Program-made: the position numbers and the translations under genes
The notes under the pieces: generated by a model
What the model was told of the DNA's origin: nothing
Database searches by the model: none
The model's input: only the letters and a program-made list of their open reading frames with translations
NCBI GenBank assembly: GCA_010014835.2
Contig: JAAAKB020279663.1
Coordinates: forward strand, 1-27,315
Direction of reading: 5' to 3'
DNA from: Apostichopus leukothele
Lineage: Eukaryota > Echinodermata > Holothuroidea > Aspidochirotida > Stichopodidae
DNA length: 27,315 nt
Shown: positions 20,539 through 27,315 of the stretch, in pieces
Position numbering within the stretch: the first letter of the stretch is position 1
Layout of the letters: every line of letters starts with the position of its first letter

Positions 20539-23500
20539 GTAAGTCTAAATTTATGTTAGGGAAACATATAAATCTGACGAAACAATGCGTTTCTTTCGGT
20601 AACAATGCTGATACTATGCAATGAAAATATCTCTACAACTATTGCCTAATTACAGGGCTCAGTTTTGCGAAATGCATTCACTTATGTGATTGGGTTAGTA
20701 CAGTAGTATTGCGCGGTACCTGTTAATGTTATGATTCATTCCCGGAAATTTAACGATTTTACAATAGCAACGGCAAGCTAATGCAACTTGAAGTGTGCCC
20801 AGGTCGTCCCTCAGTTTTCCCCACGAAAGTGGTGTGAATCAATGATGTAAATTTGTTCAGCTGAACAAACTAGTTAGGGGTAGTAATGCCAAGGCAATGA
20901 TTCAGTAACAAACCAACATTTTTTTATGTTAGCTTCCTACTGCCTAGTACGTCAGTTTAAATTTAAAGGCCGTGGAAATAATAGTTATAGACTTTTGTCC
21001 AAACATTTTTCAAATGGCATGATGGATTGTTTTGTCATTCATTATTTTACTTCTAGTAAGTATGGCTAGTGATCCTTTGTCAAGTTATGGCAGATTAAAA
21101 ATGGCACTTGGGCAAATCCTATCCCTAATGCAGATCAATATTGGTGACAGAAACTGGGACTGATTTGAGGTCATGCAAGTGAATTTCAAATACATTCCCC
21201 ACTTTTTAGGTAGACACAGGTCCCATTATAGGTATCAAACCTATGCTACTAATATTGAAGATACAGTATATATAAGGAAATTGCCCACAATTCCAGACAG
21301 ATAGACAACAAAAGGACATTAAAGTATAATTTGGGCATATGTTACTTTCCTTTATTTAGGATGCAGATAGGTAACCTAACAAATAGAAAGTTATAAGATA
21401 GTGATGAGCAATTATCACACTTCAAGTGGGGTCTTTGCAGTTGCTATGCTGAAATCATTACATAAATTCCCAAAGTAATGTTTTCAAATACATGTGCTAC
21501 AAATATGATTCTTTTTTTTTTCACTCATAAAGGAATCTACCAAGGAGTTTGTTGCAATGGCAAGAATATTTAGAACAAAGTAATTCAGAATGTGCTGCTC
21601 TTGCAACAGAACTTCATAAATTGCTATTGCCCTGGCCATCAGAAAAAACTCACCTTCCTGATGTTGATCACACCAAAGGAGATGTAGAAGTTCAAGTTTC
21701 ATCCTTGGTCTCAGTTGAAGAGGAAAGGATGCTGCAAGAATTAAAGAAAGGATTAGAGAAAGCAAACAAGGCTAGAGATAGAGCTGTTAAGGTGAGATTA
21801 CAAGCCAGTTGTGATTTCAAAGCTCAGATGAGTATCTCTGTCAGCTTACACAGAAATTCATTTAGCTGCCAAGTATGCCAGAGAGAAGAGAGAGAAAACC
21901 AAAGCAAGAAAGGAAACAAAACAATAGGCACTCATGAATAAATTTCGAGAAGTTTTGTCATTGCTGACTTTGAAAATAATTATCCCTTGTAGAATAATTA
22001 AATGTAACATTATTCAGTATCTGGAAATAAAATAGATATTCAGGAAAGTAGTTTTAGATACATCTTAGCAATTATTAGCATCTTTAGCAACTTGGAACAA
22101 TACGGGTGACTTTAAATGCGTTGAACTATGCCAGAAAGTCCAGTTTAAAAGAAGAAGTGCCAATGGTACTTTAATTTACAGAATGTAAGTAAAAACAATT
22201 GGGAACTCATGAATGATGAAAAAAAATCAGTTCCAATTAGAAATATTTTTTTCATCATAGAGTCAATGAATTGTTAAATGTCTTAGAATAATTTGGAGGT
22301 TCACAGCATTCGTGAAAAGTATTTTTAGTTAAATTTTAGGGTTCCCTCTCACAGTGAAGAATAAGTAATATGACTGAATTTTTCTTTCTCTTTTCGCTCG
22401 TTTTCCTTTAAGAATCTTCTTCCTGAAGTTGAAACTGGACTCATTTCATCAGACACAGAATATCAAGTCAATAATAAAGAAGATGCGCAGGTCAAGGAGT
22501 GTAGGGACAGACTGGATGATGTTGCCATAGTGACCGACTCAGTTCTGAAAGACCTCATTCAGAGACACTCCAAAGCCTCTGATCCAAATCAAGATGATAA
22601 TCCTGGAAAACGCTCTACTATAAATAACAGAAAGAAAACGCCTGCAAAGTTGGAGCCCATCAATATCAAAAGGACACCAAAGGTTGACGATAAGGCCACT
22701 GGAAAGAGCAAACCAAAGGCAGTCGTAAGACTTCCAAAACCTGTCTCTGCTCAGAAGAGATATATGTACAAAACATCATCGTCCGACATCGGGAAGGGGA
22801 TCAGAGGAAGAGAGAGCAACAAGGGATTAGATAAACGTAGGTCAACTTCATCTGGAAGTGAAAGATCAAGAGAAGGAGGAGGAGGAAGACTTGGAAGTGT
22901 GCCACCTCGTAGCGACAGATTGTTGTCTGGAGGGAAAGTGAGAAATGAATTAGATGATAAGAAAGGTGTGTTGGTCAGAGACAGAAATGTCAAAGGTCAA
23001 CATGCAATTGAAAATGAGAAGGTAACTGTTGAAGAAATCAATACAAATATTGCTAAGGCAAGCATAGACGAAAGAGAAAGAAGTGAGTTGTTGGCCAGAC
23101 ATACCAGTGGTGGTGATGTGGAAACAAGGTTAAAACATGAATCTGGTGAATGTGAGGTTGTAAACATGAAATCTTTACACCAGAGAAGAAGTAATCCAGA
23201 AACAGTTAAAGTTGAAGAAACTGCTTTTGAACTATTGAAGGATGGGTGAGCAATCTCTCATGTTATAACTATCAAATATTTGTATTAGTTGAGGAACTGA
23301 AAAATGTTTCAATGACTTAGATCTGACCAATAAGAGAGATACATAGTTAATAATCACATCAATGCAAAAATCGATACAGGGCACAGCATGATTAACAGAT
23401 ACAGAGCGAGAGCTGAGTAAGCAATCCCTAACCAAAAGGCTGTATTCTCTCTTCTCCACAAATGTAATGGCAACATACAAATATTTGTTTATACCAAACC

Positions 23501-26500
23501 ATCATTGGACAAATAACACAGTTCTCAGCCTCCTTGTTTTGTTCTGTCGATAAATATAAACCAGTATATATTAACTCTAACTTCCTCTACTGGGATTCAT
23601 AGTAATTACCATTGACCATCAGCGCTTCTTTTAATTTTCTTTCTCCTCAGAAAATCTCTAGAAATTCCCTCTTCATTGAAGAAACTTTTATCCAGCAACT
23701 CAAAGTGGAGATCAAAAATCAAACAGAGTTCAAAGTTTAAGTCACCTAAAACAGGTGGATTCTTGGAGAAGCTTAACAACTCATCTGCAGATGTAAGATA
23801 TCTTCTTTCTTCTGTTTTCTTAAGCTAGGGTTTCAAAGTTTTGTGTTGCTCATGGGCCAGTCTAAAGGCTTTATTTGGATGTTTGGTTGGGTGGCAAGGG
23901 ACGCCAGTGACAAGATGCAAGCAAATAGCATATTGCAGATGAATTAATCATGATGAAAGAGTGATTATTGCCTAAATGTTAAACTGCGTGTGTCGGGTGG
24001 GGGGTGGTGGGGGAAAGCCTGATGGAGCTGTGCAAAACTTTATTGGAAATAGCTGACTAACAGTGTAAAAACTAAAAAGACTGCAGAAAGGTTAAAAAAT
24101 TTAGACCTGCATATCATCAAGCATATCACCAAGGAAAAAACTTTCCTCCAAATTAGGGTAAAGAAGTATTCAAGTATAATCTGTTGTTGTTGTGTTAAGC
24201 ATTATTACTTGTTTACTACATTCATTCTGAAAGTGTATCAGGTTGTTGACAACAAAGTTTGTATTTGATTTTAGTGGACCGAATAGGTGCAATGTTGGAA
24301 CCATTTTGGGCATTTCAACCATTTGTTTCAGATATCTATTCTGATTATTAATTTGTCATGATGATATTTTCAGCTTTGCTATTGAAATTATTACTCTCTT
24401 ATCGAGGTAATTTCTAACGTTGCCCATCATGATATTTCATATGCTGTTAATTTTGTTATTGGTTTTGTATTTGCCAGCAAGGACAAACTCTAATTGCATC
24501 TGAGATGTGTAGGGAATACAAGCATCTCTTGGAATCAACTGCAGCAATTTCTAACAAAGTAGAGCAAAACCAAGGTGAGACAGAGTGCAAGTTTACCTCT
24601 TGAGTCTTGTCTTGGTTCTGAGGTATAACTCTCCCTCTGTGAACATTTTGAACTGATTTGCGATCTCATGCTCTCCCAACCATCTGTTTTGTATACTAGT
24701 GTAATCATAGTTATTGACATACATACTTAGATACACGATGTGCTGGGACATTAGAAGTCAAACTGCCGAGTATTAGTGATAGAAATTTTGCACTTTCATC
24801 AAACCTTTTCCATACTTTTCACCAAAATAAGGTCATCTAGTGATGAATGGTTCATTTCAAGCCTAGTAATGTTGTCAGTAGGTAGACTTAGCATAACTGT
24901 AACAGCTTGAGAGTGAACATACAATGCTCTCACAAGTTTAAGTCTGTAAGGTTGGACAAGTATCTGTATACTAGATTTCCAAAATGTATGAGTACAATTA
25001 GAAAGTACAGGAAACTACTAGAGTGCAAGTAAGAGTTGCAGACACATTTATCATTTTAATATGTATATTTCCCTTCTCTCTGACAGGTAAAGCCATATCA
25101 TCTGAAGAGCTAACATTGATGGAAGAGCATCTCAAAAAGATAGAATCCAGAAGCAAGCAACTTGAACACCAGAGAGAGATGTTAATGCGAACAGGTGAAG
25201 GTGGTGAGTGGTTAGGATTTCAAAAGATTTAAAACATTTCCAAATGATAGAGCAGGTTTTCAAGTTAAGTTTGGTAAATATTTAGACACTTTCCACTTTC
25301 ATTGCTTAACAAGTGGTTTGAAGATGCACTTTGAAAAGTATGGGAGGTTTCTGTTGGGTTTTCCTTTCTGCTTGAACGTCATATCTATTTCTTGAATTTG
25401 ATAGAATGGTTGCTAATTTATTATTTCTCCAAGGACCAAGACCTGTGGAACCTCCCGCTTCAATGCCATCTGGTGTCTTAAGATACGAGACTCTGAGGCA
25501 GCTACAGACTTATGTAGACCTTCAGCTGAGAGTTCGAATCATAGAAAACCAACTTCAAGTTGAACAGGTAGGTTGTCCTTGGTTTAGTAGGAGGGGGAAA
25601 GGAGGAAGTGTTTGATGTGTATTTTGTAAAAGCCATTCTTTTTAAGAGTACATAACAGAACATTGGTAGTCTCCAGTTATCATTCTTTGTGAAATATTTT
25701 CAAGTAAAATTGCCAAGTGATGTGGAAGGAGTGGCACTGTTATCAAAGCTTCCTACAAATTTGCAGGGTGTGGTCTGTATATGAAGAAACACATTGAACA
25801 TTTTGTAGTTGGTGTAGTAGGATTTTAATGTATCAATACAAGTTGATGAGCAGTAAGAACTATACTACAAGCAGAAGGCAGCTTCATGATGTGGTAAGGG
25901 TGTGGGTACAAATGTAATGTAAAAACATTTTGTTGTTCCGAATGATAGGGATGAAAACACACCCTTACCAAAAGATAAGGATAATATGGCCGTACAGTTC
26001 AATCTTTTGCCCAACCCATCAGCTCCTGCCCCCCCCCCCACCCACCCACTACATTCCCAACCAGATTACCAAAAGTGGTCATCCCAGTTGCAATTTTGTC
26101 TCGCATGGTTCAATTATTGAGAGTCAATGAAATTTTATCTCTTTATGACAAAACCTTCAATAATGGAAGCATTTTTTTTTAAATGAAATTTGAATCGCCT
26201 AGGTCATTCGTTTCAAATCCACTTACGTTTTAAATATCTTCCCCTAACTTTTTGTGTATTTTAAAGACACAGAAAGAGAAGCATGATTAACCCTCATACT
26301 TGCATTTGTCCTCTTCCTTTGAAGACACTGGCAGCTCTTCTTCTGCCTCGTTTGAATCGTCTGGATCCTCGAGACAAACATACGGCAAGGATTTACCGCC
26401 AGGTACAAGGTTTGCTCTGTCATGGGGGCGAGTTGTTCCCGTCTCTGGTGAAGTTTAGTGACAGCGATGAGGAGGACGACATCGCAACAGATGAAGATGA

Positions 26501-26552
26501 CGAATTAGTAGATGCAGGTTCTAGGAGACTGCCTGACTCGGGTGTTACCTGA
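20498..26552 (+). CDS. TEDC2: TEDC2, tubulin epsilon and delta complex protein 2
   Basis: Eight in-frame exons: 20498-20538, 21533-21791, 22413-23245, 23651-23792, 24478-24574, 25087-25203, 25434-25567 and 26325-26552, giving about 616 residues (human about 433). Blocks shared with human TEDC2 are the N-terminal coiled segment, IPSSLKKLLSSNSKWRSKI (human LPAAFRKAASQNSSLWAQL), CREYKHLLES (human QEYRCLLTLE), VLRYETLRQLQTYVDLQLRV (human LVYSSTQELQTLAALKLRV) and VQGLLCHGGELFPSL (human AHSLLCEGGARFPTV). TEDC2 acts with TEDC1, delta- and epsilon-tubulin at centrioles to form or stabilise triplet microtubules. The extra length is mostly in exon 3, a basic low-complexity segment. The C-terminus is acidic. 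The start ATG follows no upstream homologous sequence and leads into a gtaagt donor. Its last exon may be alternatively spliced to 27172. Confidence 0.9.
21533..21791 (+). CDS. TEDC2: TEDC2 coding exon 2: N-terminal coiled segment
   Basis: Acceptor follows a T-rich tract. It encodes LLQWQEYLEQSNSECAALAT and ELHKLLLPW, comparable with human LDACAQRQLQLEQSLRVCRR and LLHAWEP. A second helix, EEERMLQELKKGLEKANKAR, compares with human LKELEFLTQALEKAVRVRRG. Ends in phase 0 at GTTAAG/gtgaga. Confidence 0.88.
22413..23245 (+). CDS. TEDC2: TEDC2 coding exon 3: long basic disordered segment
   Basis: An 833-nt exon encoding residues about 101-377. It is rich in Lys, Arg, Ser and Asp (for example LEPINIKRTPKVDDK, KPKAVVRLPKPVSAQKRYMY, SGSERSREGGGGRLGS) and has no recognised fold. 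The human protein has a shorter disordered region here, so this explains most of the length difference. Acceptor cctttaag and donor gtgagc; two bases of the Gly codon are carried to the next exon. Confidence 0.88.
23651..23792 (+). CDS. TEDC2: TEDC2 coding exon 4: conserved helical block
   Basis: After tttctcctcag it encodes KSLEIPSSLKKLLSSNSKWR then SKIKQSSKFKSPKTGGFLEK, ending at GAT/gtaaga in phase 0. The SLKK..NSKW pattern aligns with human AFRKAASQNSSLW. Confidence 0.88.
24478..24574 (+). CDS. TEDC2: TEDC2 coding exon 5: REYKHLL block
   Basis: After tatttgccag it encodes QGQTLIASEMCREYKHLLES then TAAISNKVEQNQ, ending one base into a Gly codon before gtgaga. It aligns with human MDWMQEYRCLLTLEGLQAMV. 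Confidence 0.88.
25087..25203 (+). CDS. TEDC2: TEDC2 coding exon 6: coiled coil
   Basis: After ctctctgacag it encodes GKAISSEELTLMEEHLKKIE then SRSKQLEHQREMLMRTGEG, a probable coiled coil. Two GT donors in the same phase are 7 codon-compatible bases apart in effect (gtggtg and gtgagt); the consensus gtgagt at 25204 is preferred. Confidence 0.83.
25434..25567 (+). CDS. TEDC2: TEDC2 coding exon 7: most conserved LQ-LRV block
   Basis: After ttatttctccaag it encodes PRPVEPPASMPSGVLRYETL then RQLQTYVDLQLRVRIIENQL and QVEQ, ending in phase 0 before gtaggt. It aligns directly with human LQTLAALKLRVAVLDQQIHL. This block is the strongest family evidence. Confidence 0.92.
26325..26552 (+). CDS. TEDC2: TEDC2 coding exon 8: C-terminal block and acidic tail
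   Basis: After cttcctttgaag it encodes TLAALLLPRLNRLDPRDKHT and ARIYRQVQGLLCHGGELFPS, then an acidic tail with SDSDEEDD and TDEDDELVD. The S/T-D/E pattern looks like casein kinase 2 sites. Read straight through, it stops at TGA (26550-26552) after PDSGVT. Alternatively a weak donor gttcta after GATGCAG (26518/26519) joins the segment at 27172. Confidence 0.87.
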   Translation, partial: TLAALLLPRLNRLDPRDKHTARIYRQVQGLLCHGGELFPSLVKFSDSDEEDDIATDEDDELVDAGSRRLPDSGVT

Positions 26553-27171
26553 CACTTCCCCGTTTCATAGTTCAATTGTTGTACATTTAGGTTATGGCAG
26601 AGAAGAATATGCAACCAAGCATGATTTATTAGTGGTTAGTTTTGAAAATCAGCTCTCCCAAAATTAGCTAAGAGAACAATAATGATTCAGTTTGGAAGAT
26701 ATCTCTATACTGCTTATACTAGACAGAAGCCTTGAGAAAGTCAAAATGTGACATCACAGAGCTACAGTATTAGTGTTGCCTCACTTTCAAAGTTCCATTC
26801 TTCGTTAAGTATTTTAATTATATAGTTGCTTTCAATTGTTTTATGTTCATTTTATTTTGATAGAGTTAGTTTTGCTGAAGGATTTGCCTTTTCCTTGATA
26901 CATAACTTTCATTGGTAACACTATTTACCAGAAGTAAATGAATAGCATGAGCACAAGTACAGTACAAGTAAAATTCCCCCTTGGTAGGGAGTAAGAGTAT
27001 GAACTCACTACAAGCCTGGTCACATACTTGAGGCACAACAACATTAAAAAAGGCCAAGATCATGGGTAATCTATAAAGGTAACTTTTAAACTTTGGTATC
27101 TACCAACCAAAATTCCAAACTTGATTATGTGGAAGCACATGTTGTAACTATTATGTATGTATTGTATTTTA
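26553..27171 (+). other. TEDC2 3' UTR or last intron
   Basis: AT-rich, no recognisable coding content. No canonical AATAAA was seen on the plus strand; a variant ATTAAA is at 27043-27048, about 490 bases after the stop. If the 27172 acceptor is used, this stretch is an intron. Confidence 0.4.
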
Positions 27172-27239
27172 GATCCTCCTGCAAACAGGAACTCGCGAAG
27201 GAGCCATCATTGGCTTACTAAAGCCGCAAGTTGACCGAA
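27172..27239 (+). CDS. Possible alternative terminal exon of TEDC2
   Basis: A pyrimidine-poor but usable acceptor (gtattgtattttag) precedes a segment richer in G+C than its surroundings. Joined to TEDC2 codon GCA-G at 26518 it would add DPPANRNSRRSHHWLTKAAS and stop at the TGA of aagttgacc. In another frame the segment stays open to the window edge (beginning ILLQTGTREGAIIGLL), so it could instead be an internal exon of a longer or different transcript. Evidence is weak either way. Confidence 0.25.
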
Positions 27240-27315
27240 GTCAGTCTCTTAGATTCATATTTAACGTCCATGATTATGAATTGTCAATTTTCAACAACTC
27301 TGTAACTGGACGACA

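Larger units (their letters stand above)
20539..26324 (+). other. TEDC2 introns
   Basis: Introns 20539-21532, 21792-22412, 23246-23650, 23793-24477, 24575-25086, 25204-25433 and 25568-26324 all follow GT-AG and are AT-rich. They contain homopolymer runs (for example C9 near 26030 and a G-rich run near 23998-24013) but no additional gene that I can support. Confidence 0.65.

Noticed and set aside
1-27315. CRISPR array, operon or phage-like system
   Set aside because: GT-AG introns, eukaryotic genes and the absence of spaced direct repeats show this is animal nuclear DNA; the only tandem repeats are a coding minisatellite and one 32-bp duplication.
1-27315. Retroviral, LTR or Polinton remnants
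   Set aside because: No LTR pairs or recognisable capsid, protease, polymerase or integrase segments were seen on either strand.

Overview
This is animal nuclear DNA: AT-rich, intron-rich, with GT-AG introns and two protein-coding genes arranged head to head. The proteins resemble their vertebrate counterparts over whole domains but diverge between them. Together with compact exons and introns of about 0.3 to 11.5 kb, this suggests an invertebrate metazoan, perhaps a marine deuterostome such as an echinoderm. That placement is a guess. No prokaryotic signal, no rRNA or tRNA gene and no intact transposon was found.

Left part (1-17424, minus strand): the 5' portion of RBBP6, the ubiquitin-like/zinc-knuckle/RING protein of the pre-mRNA 3'-end processing machinery. 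Ten coding exons were placed and all nine junctions keep the reading frame, giving about 523 codons before the gene runs off the left edge. The order is DWNN domain (17424 to about 16675), linker, a 29-nt microexon (4485-4513), CCHC zinc knuckle (2787-2910), RING (1496-1668 and 1180-1283), then a long proline- and glutamine-rich exon (1-615). That last exon ends in a coding minisatellite of 21-bp units. An intron of about 11.5 kb (4514-16009) separates the DWNN part from the rest. It contains two speculative things: a small two-exon plus-strand ORF with a poly(A) signal (8779-9378), and a minus-strand open segment with a good acceptor and an AATAAA (9723-10111).

Middle (17425-20497): the RBBP6 5' leader exon, the shared upstream region of the two divergent genes, a G-rich/GC-box stretch near 19221, and a roughly 200-bp degenerate foldback element (about 20017-20224) just upstream of the second gene.

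Right part (20498-26552, plus strand; possible alternative end at 27172-27239): a complete gene of eight coding exons, about 616 residues, identified as TEDC2 (tubulin epsilon and delta complex 2), a centriole triplet-microtubule factor. Identification rests on blocks shared with the human protein: the N-terminal coiled segment, the REYK-HLL block, the LQTYVDLQLRV block and the LLCHGGELFPSL block. A long basic, disordered exon (22413-23245) makes it longer than the human protein.

The two genes do not act in one pathway. RBBP6 works in mRNA cleavage/polyadenylation and ubiquitination, TEDC2 at centrioles. They may share a divergent regulatory region. Exon borders come from reading splice consensus and phase by eye; no transcript evidence was available.
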